Shown here: positions 1-7,518 of the stretch, one piece after another
Layout: each line of letters begins with the position of its first letter
Position numbering within the stretch: position 1 is the stretch's first letter
Source of the DNA: Paraburkholderia sp. BL25I1N1
GTDB lineage: Bacteria > Pseudomonadota > Gammaproteobacteria > Burkholderiales > Burkholderiaceae
Assembly: GCF_003002025.1 (NCBI RefSeq)
Contig: NZ_PVZB01000005.1
Span: forward strand, 310,001 to 374,000
Reading direction: 5' to 3'
Length of the DNA stretch: 64,000 bases
Notes under the pieces: model-generated
Seen by the model: the letters and a program-made list of their open reading frames with translations, nothing else
Database searches by the model: none
What the model was told of the DNA's origin: nothing
Translations under genes and position numbers: made by a program

Positions 1-623
1 CCGTCGAATTCGTGCCGGTTGCGGAGGAGGCGGGTTTGATCGAGCACATCGGCGAGTGGGTGATCCGGACCGCGTGCCGCGACGCCGGTAAGTTGCTGCG
101 GCTGACGGGCAACTTGCCGCGCTTCGCGGTGAACGTCTCGCCGCAGCAGTTCCAGCGGCACAATCTGTTCGAAACGATTCGTGAGGCATTGGAAGATGCC
201 GCGCTCGACCCCTCGTATCTCGAAGTGGAAATCACCGAAGGCGTGCTGCTCGGTGACACCGAACAGGCTTTGCAAACGCTTTTTGCCCTGCGCGATCTAG
301 GCGTTGAGGTCGCAGTGGACGACTTCGGCACCGGCTATTCGAGCCTCGCTTATCTGACGCGTTTTCCGCTGAACCGTTTGAAAATCGACCGCTCTTTTGT
401 AATGCGCATGAGCACCGATCCGCAGTGCGCGGCCCTGGTGGGCGCCATCATCGCAATGGCGCACGCGCTCAAACTGCGCGTGACGGCCGAAGGCGTCGAA
501 ACGGCCGAGCAGGCCGCGCAACTCGAAGCGCTCGGTTGCGATGAAGCGCAAGGCTTCTGGTTCTCGCGACCGGTTACTGTTGCAGCACTGCGTAATCTGC
601 TGAGGCCTTTGGGCACTGTTTGA
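1..623 (+). CDS. EAL-domain cyclic-di-GMP phosphodiesterase, C-terminal part (5' cut by window)
   Basis: The reading frame is open from the first bases and runs to TGA at 621-623. What is visible is most of an EAL domain, which hydrolyses c-di-GMP to pGpG. The conserved blocks EITEGVLL, DDFGTGYSSLAYL, LKIDRSFV and AEGVET appear in the usual order, so the metal-binding and catalytic positions in this part look intact. The EAL signature itself and any GGDEF or sensor domain lie upstream of the window. The GTG at 12 falls inside the domain and is not the true start. Activity and input signal cannot be judged from this fragment. Confidence 0.9.
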   Translation, partial: VEFVPVAEEAGLIEHIGEWVIRTACRDAGKLLRLTGNLPRFAVNVSPQQFQRHNLFETIREALEDAALDPSYLEVEITEGVLLGDTEQALQTLFALRDLGVEVAVDDFGTGYSSLAYLTRFPLNRLKIDRSFVMRMSTDPQCAALVGAIIAMAHALKLRVTAEGVETAEQAAQLEALGCDEAQGFWFSRPVTVAALRNLLRPLGTV

Positions 624-680
624 AGCCGGGTTGCCGGCAGCATGGATCGCCGTGCGCGCGGATGTGCTTAGCCATCCGTA

Positions 681-896
681 TCAATTCTTCAATCGATGCA
701 ACGCGTCGCCGCGATGAACGGCATGCTTGCCACTCTTCTCGCTTTGTACCTCGTAGTGTGGGTCGGATGTCGAGGCATCGACGGTTCTGCCATCCACGGT
801 GGTATGGGTAGAAATGACACGCACGACTTTGCCATGCGTGACGCCTTGCGGCGTGTTCCAACTGACACGGTCGCCAGACTTCAGATGTTGGGACAT
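681..896 (-). CDS. DUF2945 (hypervirulence-associated TUDOR-domain) small protein
   Basis: This 71-residue protein starts at ATG 896 behind an AAGGAG ribosome site seven bases upstream. It has the short beta-rich fold pattern of DUF2945, recognisable by a GDRVSW start, an HGKVVRV strand and a YEVQSEKSGKHAVHR end. Family members are small basic proteins with a TUDOR-like fold; their molecular role is not established. It stands alone between the EAL gene and the mechanosensitive channel, both on the other strand. Family assignment is fairly secure, function is unknown. Confidence 0.75.
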   Translation of the reverse strand: MSQHLKSGDRVSWNTPQGVTHGKVVRVISTHTTVDGRTVDASTSDPHYEVQSEKSGKHAVHRGDALHRLKN

Positions 897-1089
897 GTGG
901 CGCTCCTTTTTGCCGGACCAAGGGCAGCAGTGAAACTGCCTCGCTGATCAGGCTTCGCATGATTCGCACAGGTACTGGTCGCATTGGCGAGCAAGCCGCG
1001 TGCCTTCGCACGTGAAATGTAAGGGGTGGGAACGTATCCTGCTTCCGTGCGTCAGGTGTACTTACACCGTAACGGAGCGAAGACTCGAG

Positions 1090-1899
1090 ATGAACGATCT
1101 CTTAACCCGACTCTTTCACTTCCAGCCGTCGTTGCTCGTCACGCTGACGCACGACGCCCTTCATATCGTGCTGGCCGTGCTGATCCTCGCGGTCGGCTGG
1201 TGGCTATCGAACCGCATCGGCGCCATGTTTGCGCGCGCGCTCGCGCGTACGCATGCTGACCCGACGCTCGCACCGATGCTGGCCGCCATGAGCACTTGGG
1301 CCGTACGCGTGCTCGTATTCATCGCGGCGCTCAGCGAAGTCGGCATCGCCACGGCGAGCGTGCTCGCGGTGCTCGGCGCCGCCGGTCTCGCGATCGGACT
1401 CGCGCTGCAAGGCACGCTGCAAAATATCGCGGCCGGCATGATGCTGTTGATGCTGCGTCCGTTTCGCGTCGGCGACGTGATCGAGGGCAGCGGCGCGGCA
1501 GCGGGCATTGTGCGCGAAGTGGGGCTCTTCACCACGCGCATCGAACGCGGCGACGGCAATGCCGTGTTCGTGCCGAATAGCCAGATATGGAGCAATCCGG
1601 TGATCAACTACAGCAGCGGCGGCACGCAGCGCATCGAGGTCGAAGTGGGCCTCGCGCAGCGCAAGGACGTCGACGCCGCGATCGGCGAATTGAAGAAACT
1701 CGTCGCCGACGAACCGCGCGTGCTGAGCGGCGCCACGCTCGCGCCGATCGTCACGGTCGCCGACTATCCGGACGATGGCGGCGCGACGCTGCGCATCGCG
1801 GCGTGGGTGCGCACGCCAGACGCGTCGCTGACCAGCGGCGACCTGCAAGAGCACGCGCAGGCCGCGCTCGAACAGGCCGGTTGCCCGGTTGCGGCTTAG
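1090..1899 (+). CDS. MscS-family small-conductance mechanosensitive channel
   Basis: This 269-residue inner-membrane protein should release solutes when membrane tension rises after osmotic downshock. Two to three hydrophobic helices fill residues 15-110. They are followed by the Gly/Ala-rich pore helix (GLAIGLALQGTLQNIAAG, about residues 100-118) and the RPFRVGDVIEG loop that opens the cytoplasmic beta domain, all hallmarks of MscS. An in-frame start exists at 1000, but ATG 1090 gives the normal N-terminus with the first helix about 15 residues in. The length is close to that of E. coli MscS. It is a single gene with no operon partner. Confidence 0.9.
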   Translation: MNDLLTRLFHFQPSLLVTLTHDALHIVLAVLILAVGWWLSNRIGAMFARALARTHADPTLAPMLAAMSTWAVRVLVFIAALSEVGIATASVLAVLGAAGLAIGLALQGTLQNIAAGMMLLMLRPFRVGDVIEGSGAAAGIVREVGLFTTRIERGDGNAVFVPNSQIWSNPVINYSSGGTQRIEVEVGLAQRKDVDAAIGELKKLVADEPRVLSGATLAPIVTVADYPDDGGATLRIAAWVRTPDASLTSGDLQEHAQAALEQAGCPVAA

Positions 1900-2046
1900 G
1901 TCGCGGCGTTGTCTTTAACGGGGCCTTTTACTGTCCGTCAGCGCCGATATAGAGCGAGGCGTCTCGTGTCATCACGCCACCGTCTCTACAGCCAGCGGTC
2001 ACTCATGTTGAACGCGATCCGTCTGGCTCGAAGCCGAGGTGCCGGC

Positions 2047-3159
2047 TCAATGCGTACGCGGATGGGCGAGAAAGAATCGCACCATTTCCGCGGCGGCGTC
2101 GGGGCCGGACGGGTCCGTGTACGAACCGCGCTGACTGCCGCCGGCCCACGCGTGACCCGCGCCGTGAATCGACCACGACTCCGCTTCCACGCCGTTCGCC
2201 GCGACATGCCGTTGCCGCGTATACGCGCGCCGTCCGCTTGCAGCGCCTGATTGCTCGCTGACGGTGGTGGTGCCCGCGTCGAAGGCCGCCACGATCTCGG
2301 CCGCATTCGACGGATGGACGGTTGTGTCAGCGTCGCCATGAAACACGATCAACGGACGTTGCGGCGTGCCATGCGCGCGTTTGCGTTGAGCCTTGCCGCC
2401 CTTCATCGCGCCGAGCGCCGAAGGCAGGTCCTTCGCGCAACCGTAGGCAAGTCCCGAATGCACGCCGGCCGCGGCGTAGAGATCGGGCGACGTCTTCAGC
2501 ATGATGTCCGCCATCGCGCCGCCCGCCGACAGACCCGCGACATACACGCGCGCCGGATCCACGCGATAGCGGCCCATCACTTCTCGCGTGATGCCGGCGA
2601 TCAACGACGGCTCGCCCTGATCGCGGAGTTGATCGGCAGGCTTGAACCAGTTCCAGCATTTCGAATGATTGGCCGCTTGCGCCTGATTCGGATACACAAC
2701 GATAAAGCCATGACGCTCCGCCATTTCGTTCATGCGCGTGCCGGCGGCGAAATCGTCCGCGTTCTGCGTGCAGCCGTGCAGCATGACGATCAGCGGCAAT
2801 GGTTCGCTGTTGTAGACGGCGGGCACGTAAAGTTTGTACTGGCGTTGTCCGGCTGCGTTGCTGAACGTGTGCGTGCTGAAGGTGCCCGGCGAGTCGGCGT
2901 CGAAAGCCGGCGCGCCAGGGGCGTGCGGAGCGGGGCGCGCCTGGGTCTGCGCCTGGGTTTGCATCTGCGACCACGCTTGCGCCCATTCGCTCGCATTCGA
3001 CGGCGTGTTCGATGTCCGTACGTGGTCCGCGCGGGCCTCGTTCGCTTTGCCGCCCGCGAGCGCGCGCTGAACCGCCGCGGTGGCTTCCTGCGGGCCCTTC
3101 GTGCGCAATAGCTCGAAGGCGTCTGTCATCGATTTCAGGAAATCTTCGTTCATTTTCAT
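2047..3159 (-). CDS. PHB depolymerase-family esterase (alpha/beta hydrolase)
   Basis: This 370-residue protein resembles the esterase PHB depolymerase family, which cleaves short-chain polyhydroxyalkanoates or small esters. A polar linker of about 95 residues precedes the hydrolase domain, which opens with RQYKLYVPAVY. LIVMLHGCTQNADDF carries the oxyanion motif, GLSAGGAMADIM the nucleophile elbow (G-x-S-x-G), and the catalytic His is probably in SIHGAGHAWAGG near the C-terminus. No convincing signal peptide is seen, because the N-terminus MKMNEDFLKSMTDAF is hydrophilic, so a cytoplasmic role or non-Sec export is possible. The true substrate is not known. It lies 90 bases downstream of the CopG-like gene on the same strand. 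Confidence 0.82.
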   Translation of the reverse strand: MKMNEDFLKSMTDAFELLRTKGPQEATAAVQRALAGGKANEARADHVRTSNTPSNASEWAQAWSQMQTQAQTQARPAPHAPGAPAFDADSPGTFSTHTFSNAAGQRQYKLYVPAVYNSEPLPLIVMLHGCTQNADDFAAGTRMNEMAERHGFIVVYPNQAQAANHSKCWNWFKPADQLRDQGEPSLIAGITREVMGRYRVDPARVYVAGLSAGGAMADIMLKTSPDLYAAAGVHSGLAYGCAKDLPSALGAMKGGKAQRKRAHGTPQRPLIVFHGDADTTVHPSNAAEIVAAFDAGTTTVSEQSGAASGRRAYTRQRHVAANGVEAESWSIHGAGHAWAGGSQRGSYTDPSGPDAAAEMVRFFLAHPRTH

Positions 3160-3249
3160 GATGGTTTGCAGTGACCTGTGTGGAGCGTGGATGAGCGAGT
3201 CGACGGATGAGTCGCTGCTTCAGCCACGGTAATGAGTCGAGCGCCGCGC

Positions 3250-3675
3250 CTAGCTGATGCGGCCGGCGAGCGCCGCCTTGACCGCGGGCGACGCGTGAAA
3301 GGCGCCGAGCACCACCACCGATGCAATCGTGGCCGCCGCGAGTTCGGGCGGCACATCGGCTGCGATGCTGGCGAGGCCTAGCACGTGAATGTCGAGTTGC
3401 TCGTGCGCGGCCTGAGCCGCCTCGAGGTCCTGCCGCGAGAAGTGCTGCATGCCCAGCACCATGGCGCGCCGGGTCACCGTCTCCGCGACGACCTGGGCAT
3501 GCACCGCGATCTGGTTGCGGATCGCCGTGCGGATCAGGTCGGTGCGGTTCGAGTAAAAGCCTTCTTCGACCAGCAGGTCGATCTGGCCGAGGTCGATCGG
3601 ACCCAGGTTGATGGTGATTTTTTCGGTCTCGCCGCCTTTGGGGCGTGAGGCGTCGACGAGCTTGAGTTTCGGCAT
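3250..3675 (-). CDS. CopG-like ribbon-helix-helix regulator
   Basis: This is a 141-residue protein. Residues 15-65 (EKITINLGPIDLGQIDLLVE, then FYSNRTDLIRTAIRNQI) match a ribbon-helix-helix DNA-binding unit: a beta strand, a helix, then the N-R-T-D turn before the second helix. The C-terminal 75 residues are Ala-rich helix with no recognised domain. The frame stays open upstream to 3858, but ATG 3675 is preferred because GGGAG sits six bases before it. It lies just upstream of the esterase gene on the same strand. A nine-base inverted repeat at 3821-3849 in its upstream region could be an operator. Its targets are unknown. Confidence 0.72.
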   Translation of the reverse strand: MPKLKLVDASRPKGGETEKITINLGPIDLGQIDLLVEEGFYSNRTDLIRTAIRNQIAVHAQVVAETVTRRAMVLGMQHFSRQDLEAAQAAHEQLDIHVLGLASIAADVPPELAAATIASVVVLGAFHASPAVKAALAGRIS

Positions 3676-4176
3676 TTGCACTCCCAGTGGCATCCGTAGG
3701 CCATCCAAATAACATCCAATGGGATGGTTATACGCTTGTCGGCGGAGCGCGGTCAAGGAGGAAATTGGGGGCTCGTTCGGGAGTCGCCCGGCAGTTGGCC
3801 GATGAATTGGCGTGAGACGACAGCATTCTTTTTTATCAGTAGAATGCTGCAATCGCAAAGGGCCGTATTGTCCCGAAGCCGGCCTTCAGGGCCACCCGGC
3901 TAACGAGTCTCATTGAAGCCGCGGTGTCATTAGCACGCGCGCTGTTGCGAGATGAGCGGACAGGTCGAATGCATAACTTGTCCGGCCGATGCAGTTCGGG
4001 AGGAAGGGGTACGCACCCGGAAAACGGGTTGCTGCTGCGACAACTGAAATATCCATGGCGACGCTTCGTCACGGGGACCTGAGGAAACCATCGACGCTGA
4101 ACCGGCCGATCTGCTGGCCTGGTATCGCACCAGATTCCAAACCAACTTCTCGTGGTACTTTCCTGGCCGCCATACT
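3676..4176. other. 500-bp intergenic region upstream of the phc-like cassette
   Basis: No gene is supported here. It holds a nine-base inverted repeat (3821-3829 and 3841-3849, loop of eleven). A weak minus-strand promoter-like pair TTGCGA / TAAAAA spaced by 17 overlaps this repeat and could serve the CopG-like gene. From 4048 the frame of the downstream methyltransferase is open with protein-like content but no ATG, GTG or TTG before 4177 (see findings). An ATG at 4055 is in a different frame. Confidence 0.5.
3821..3849. repeat. Nine-base perfect inverted repeat in the CopG/phcB intergenic region
   Basis: Left arm CAGCATTCT at 3821-3829, right arm AGAATGCTG at 3841-3849, separated by an AT-rich 11-base loop. 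It could be an operator for the neighbouring ribbon-helix-helix protein or a transcript hairpin. Neither strand has the T-run of a classical terminator directly after the stem. Confidence 0.5.
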
Positions 4177-5583
4177 GTGTATTCCAAAACGCAAATCGAT
4201 CCGGTAGTGAGCTTCCTCAACTCGCAGGGCGAGCAGGTGCGGGGCACGATCATCAATCTCCAGCGAAAGTCCCTGGTGATGGAGGTCTATAACCCGTACT
4301 CGATCGTCCAGGTCAGTGAGGTACTGAGCGACCTGTCGGTCAAGATGGGCGTGGAGCACGCCTATTCGGGCAAGGCGGTCGTGATCAGCATGGTCAACAC
4401 GGGCCTGACAGCCATTGTCTCAGTCACGCTGATCGCTGAGTGGCGGGAACTGAGCGGCGGCGTGCTGGAAGCGCGCGCGGTCGGGGAAGAAGCGCGCCGG
4501 TTCTCGCAGGACTGGGCCGAGCGCTTCAAAATCCGCCGTGACTACCAGATCGCGGTCAACCAGATCCGGGCTTTTCTCTCCGACATGTCTCGCTGGGTCG
4601 AGCAGGCGGACCTGGCCGACACCATGCCGAAGGATGGCAAAAGCCTGCGCGAGGATTTCTTCCTCGAACTGGCATCGCCGCTGATGGAAAGGACCAAGGT
4701 CTACTTCGACGAATTCGAAGGCGAGGCGGGCCTCGTCGACGAAGAACTGGCGCCGGCACACCGTGCCTTTGCCCAGGCCGCGCTCCATCCTCTGCTGCTG
4801 CGTTCGCCTTTCGTCTTCCGCACCTTCACCAAGCCGCTGGGCTATGCCGGCGACTACCAGATGGTCAACCAGATGCTCGACGATCCCCGCCAGGGCCCGA
4901 GCACGTATTTCCAGATCGTCAACGCGGCCTTCCTGCAGACGGCCGTGGCACGCGCGCACCGCAATCGCGTCGAGTTGCTGGTGGACTACCTGACCCGGCT
5001 GGCCAATGAAGCGCGCGCCGCGCGGCGGCCGTTCCGGGTTCTGAACGTGGGTTGCGGCCCCGCTCAGGAGATCCAGCGGTTCATGCGTGAATACGACGAA
5101 CCGGAGTGGCTGACGTTCGAACTGCTCGACTTCAGCCAGGAGACACTGGACTGGACGCGCGACCGCCTCGCGGCGATTGCACAGGAAACGGCCAGACGCA
5201 TGACCATCAGCTACACGCACGACTCGGTCCACCACCTGCTCAAGCGCCGGATGGATGCGGACGCACCGGACGTCCGCGAATTCGACGCGGTCTATTGCGC
5301 CGGCCTGTTCGACTATCTCTCGGACAAGGTCTGCGCCCGGCTGAACCAGCATTTCGCCAGCCGCACCAGACCGGGCGGCCACCTGCTGGTCACCAATGTC
5401 CACGCCGACAACCCGGAGCGCCTCAGCATGGAGCACGTGCTGGAGTGGTACCTGATCTATCGCAACGAGGCACAGATGGCCGAAATCATGCCGGAAAACT
5501 GTGGCGAGCCGCGCCTGTACACGGATGCGACCGGGGTGAACGTATTCGCCGAGGTAATGATCGGCCGGCAACAAGTAGCCTGA
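4177..5583 (+). CDS. phcB: PhcB-like SAM-dependent methyltransferase (putative hydroxy-fatty-acid methyl ester autoinducer synthase)
   Basis: This is a 468-residue protein from GTG 4177. Residues 1-90 look like a PilZ-type beta-barrel module and 100-270 are mainly helical. The Rossmann SAM-binding motif VLNVGCGPAQEIQRF lies near residue 287, followed by ELLDFSQETLDW and FDAVYCAGLFDYLSD as in class I methyltransferases. Together with the following histidine kinase and two receiver genes this is the layout of Ralstonia and Cupriavidus phcBSRQ, where PhcB makes 3-hydroxy fatty acid methyl esters. The name rests on organisation and protein type, not on an alignment. The start is doubtful: the frame is open back to 4048 with plausible coding content, and no ribosome site precedes the GTG. 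The stop is one base before phcS. Confidence 0.7.
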   Translation: MYSKTQIDPVVSFLNSQGEQVRGTIINLQRKSLVMEVYNPYSIVQVSEVLSDLSVKMGVEHAYSGKAVVISMVNTGLTAIVSVTLIAEWRELSGGVLEARAVGEEARRFSQDWAERFKIRRDYQIAVNQIRAFLSDMSRWVEQADLADTMPKDGKSLREDFFLELASPLMERTKVYFDEFEGEAGLVDEELAPAHRAFAQAALHPLLLRSPFVFRTFTKPLGYAGDYQMVNQMLDDPRQGPSTYFQIVNAAFLQTAVARAHRNRVELLVDYLTRLANEARAARRPFRVLNVGCGPAQEIQRFMREYDEPEWLTFELLDFSQETLDWTRDRLAAIAQETARRMTISYTHDSVHHLLKRRMDADAPDVREFDAVYCAGLFDYLSDKVCARLNQHFASRTRPGGHLLVTNVHADNPERLSMEHVLEWYLIYRNEAQMAEIMPENCGEPRLYTDATGVNVFAEVMIGRQQVA

Positions 5584-5584
5584 G

Positions 5585-6922
5585 ATGACGACATCCCTCG
5601 CTGGGCTGCGTTCGAACTATCGTGAAGAACTGCGCGACTACCGGTTGCTGTGCAGCAAGGCTGGCGGCCTGACCGTGATCGTGCTGGTGCTGATGGGCGT
5701 GGCGCTGGACTATGTCGTGTATCCGGCCGAGCAGAAGCGCTTTGCCATCGTTCGGGTGCTGACCAGCGCGGCCATCGGCCTGGCGTTGCTCTCGCTGTAC
5801 ACGGAAACGGGCAAACGCCAGGTGCAGGTCATCACTTTCTTCTGGCTGCTGCTGCCGCAGGCCATGATCTCGTGGATGATTTATGTCACGCAGGGCGGGG
5901 AGTCGCTGTTCTATGCCGGGCTTATGCTGACGATCTTCGCGGTCGGGATTCTGTTCCCCTCCGGCTACTGGCAGACGCTGGCATTCGGCCTCGCCACCGT
6001 CCTGCTCTACTACATTGCCTGCGCGGCGCATCCGGGCGGCATACAGAACCCAAGCAAGTTCCAGTTCCAGCTCATCCTGATCTTTTTCTGCGCGTTGGCC
6101 AGTTCCATTTACACCTACTTCAACGAGAAGGGCCGCTTCCAGCTTTTCCGGCTGAAGGACGAGGTAGCGCACAAAAACGACCAGCTCGCGCTGACCAATG
6201 AAAGCCTGTCGCAGATCAAAGGCCAGTTGCTGCAGCAGGAGAAGATGGCTGCAATCGGTACGTTATCCGCAGGGCTGCTCCACGAAGTCAACAACCCCGT
6301 GAACTTCTGCCTGATGGCCATCGAAATAGCCATGGAGGAACCGGAGGTCAAGGACAGCCCGTCGCTGCAGGAGTGCCTGACGGACGTCAAGCAGGGCATG
6401 CACCGCATCCAGCATATCGTGTCGGACCTGAAGACCTTTGCCTACCGCAAGCCCGGTGCGGCGGCGGACGACGTGCCGTTCCTGTTCGAGAAGGCACTTG
6501 ACTCGTCGATCCGGCTGAGCGCGCATGAACTGCGCGGCGTGAGCGTCACGCGCGAGCTGCCCGGCGATACCCTCGTGCTGGGCGACGAAGCCGCCATCAT
6601 CGGCGTGCTCATCAACCTGTTTTCGAATGCCGCGCTGGCCATGCACAAGGCCGGCACCGCATCGCCGAAAGTCCATGTCACGGCGCAATGGCGGGACGAC
6701 CGGCTGCACGTGAATGTGCGCGACAACGGCCCGGGGATCGCCGCGGAGAATCTGGCGCGGGTGTTCGAACCATTCTTCACTACGCGCGAAGTCGGCCAGG
6801 GCTTAGGCCTTGGTCTGTCCATCAGTTATGCGGTGGTGGAGCGGCACGGCGGCACACTGTTTGCGGAAAGCCAGTTGGGCGAGTGGACGGCGTTCAACTT
6901 CGACCTGCCGCGCCTGGAGTGA
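5585..6922 (+). CDS. phcS: PhcS-like membrane histidine kinase
   Basis: This is a 445-residue sensor kinase. About six hydrophobic helices fill residues 28-180 and form a membrane sensor with little periplasmic sequence, suited to a lipophilic ligand. A short coiled linker leads to the phospho-acceptor block GTLSAGLLHEVNNPVNF with His at residue 233. The ATPase region follows: LINLFSNAALAM (N box), DNGPGIAAEN (G1), FEPFFTTREVGQGLGLGL (F/G2). In Ralstonia PhcS the reported phospho-acceptor His is at about the same position (recalled, unchecked). ATG 5585 follows the methyltransferase stop by one base, so the two are probably translationally coupled. The ligand is inferred from the cassette. 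Confidence 0.8.
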   Translation: MTTSLAGLRSNYREELRDYRLLCSKAGGLTVIVLVLMGVALDYVVYPAEQKRFAIVRVLTSAAIGLALLSLYTETGKRQVQVITFFWLLLPQAMISWMIYVTQGGESLFYAGLMLTIFAVGILFPSGYWQTLAFGLATVLLYYIACAAHPGGIQNPSKFQFQLILIFFCALASSIYTYFNEKGRFQLFRLKDEVAHKNDQLALTNESLSQIKGQLLQQEKMAAIGTLSAGLLHEVNNPVNFCLMAIEIAMEEPEVKDSPSLQECLTDVKQGMHRIQHIVSDLKTFAYRKPGAAADDVPFLFEKALDSSIRLSAHELRGVSVTRELPGDTLVLGDEAAIIGVLINLFSNAALAMHKAGTASPKVHVTAQWRDDRLHVNVRDNGPGIAAENLARVFEPFFTTREVGQGLGLGLSISYAVVERHGGTLFAESQLGEWTAFNFDLPRLE

Positions 6923-6929
6923 TGTAGAA

Positions 6930-7334
6930 ATGAAAGAGACCCAACAAGCGCGGCAGACTGTCGTTTATGTCGATGACGAGGAGCTGGCTCGCAAGTACTT
7001 TGCGCGTTCGGCGGGTCGCGATTATGACGTGCTGCTCGCCGGCAACGCGGACGAGGCCATGTCGATCCTGCGCCGCGAAGGTGCGCGGGTGACCATTTTG
7101 GTGACCGACTTCCGCATGCCGGGCCGGCATGGCGACGACCTGCTGCGGCAGGTCTCCCAGGAGTATCCGCATATCGTCCGGATCCTGGTGACGGCCTACG
7201 CGGACAGCAACGCGCTCCTGGGCGCGGTCAATTCCGGCGAGGTATTTCGAATCCTGGAGAAGCCGCTAGGCGTGGCCACGGTCCGCGAGGTGCTGGCATC
7301 CGCGGCTACGGCCCCGGTGTCGCGCCCGAAGTGA
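6930..7334 (+). CDS. phcR: PhcR-like response regulator, receiver domain only (truncated)
   Basis: This 134-residue protein is a single receiver domain. YVDDEELARKYF supplies the acidic pair (D15, D16), LVTDFRMPG the phospho-acceptor D60, then VTAYADS and ILEKPLG the conserved Thr and Lys. It has no output domain. In known phc operons PhcR carries a kinase-type ATPase module after the receiver. Here the frame stops at 7334, and a short out-of-frame remnant of such a module survives at 7372-7518. The protein may still accept phosphate from the PhcS-like kinase and act as a single-domain regulator or phosphate sink. It starts seven bases after the phcS stop. Confidence 0.75.
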   Translation: MKETQQARQTVVYVDDEELARKYFARSAGRDYDVLLAGNADEAMSILRREGARVTILVTDFRMPGRHGDDLLRQVSQEYPHIVRILVTAYADSNALLGAVNSGEVFRILEKPLGVATVREVLASAATAPVSRPK

Positions 7335-7371
7335 TGCAGCGCATGCCGGTCGGCCCGTGATCACGAACGCG

Positions 7372-7518
7372 GGCGTGAGCGGCTGGGACATGATTTTCTG
7401 CAACCGCGTCATGCAGTCCTGCGGCGAGCGTATCAGGGGCGCGTCCGCGTCCGGCGCCGGCATGACCGTGACGCCGGAATTCCCAAATTTCAAGGATCGA
7501 GTCAGGAGTTACCCATGA
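7372..7518 (+). pseudogene. Remnant of the PhcR histidine-kinase C-terminus
   Basis: In the frame starting at 7372 the translation reads GVSGWDMIFCNRVMQSCGER and ends with SASGAGMTVTPEFPNF. It resembles the end of a histidine-kinase ATPase domain, where a G-rich box is followed by FC-RVM-GG-I-V-S--G-GT-V-L-F. Several normally conserved positions are changed (Gly to Glu or Met, Leu to Pro), as expected of relaxed selection. Its TGA at 7516-7518 overlaps the ATG of the next gene as ATGA, the coupling expected for an intact phcR-phcQ junction. It is in a different frame from the receiver at 6930-7334, and the bulk of a kinase module is missing between them. Confidence 0.65.

Noticed and set aside
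3957..3984. Inverted repeat CGGACA ... TGTCCG as an operator
   Set aside because: Only six-base arms separated by 16 bases; such pairs are common by chance in GC-rich DNA, and no promoter elements lie near.
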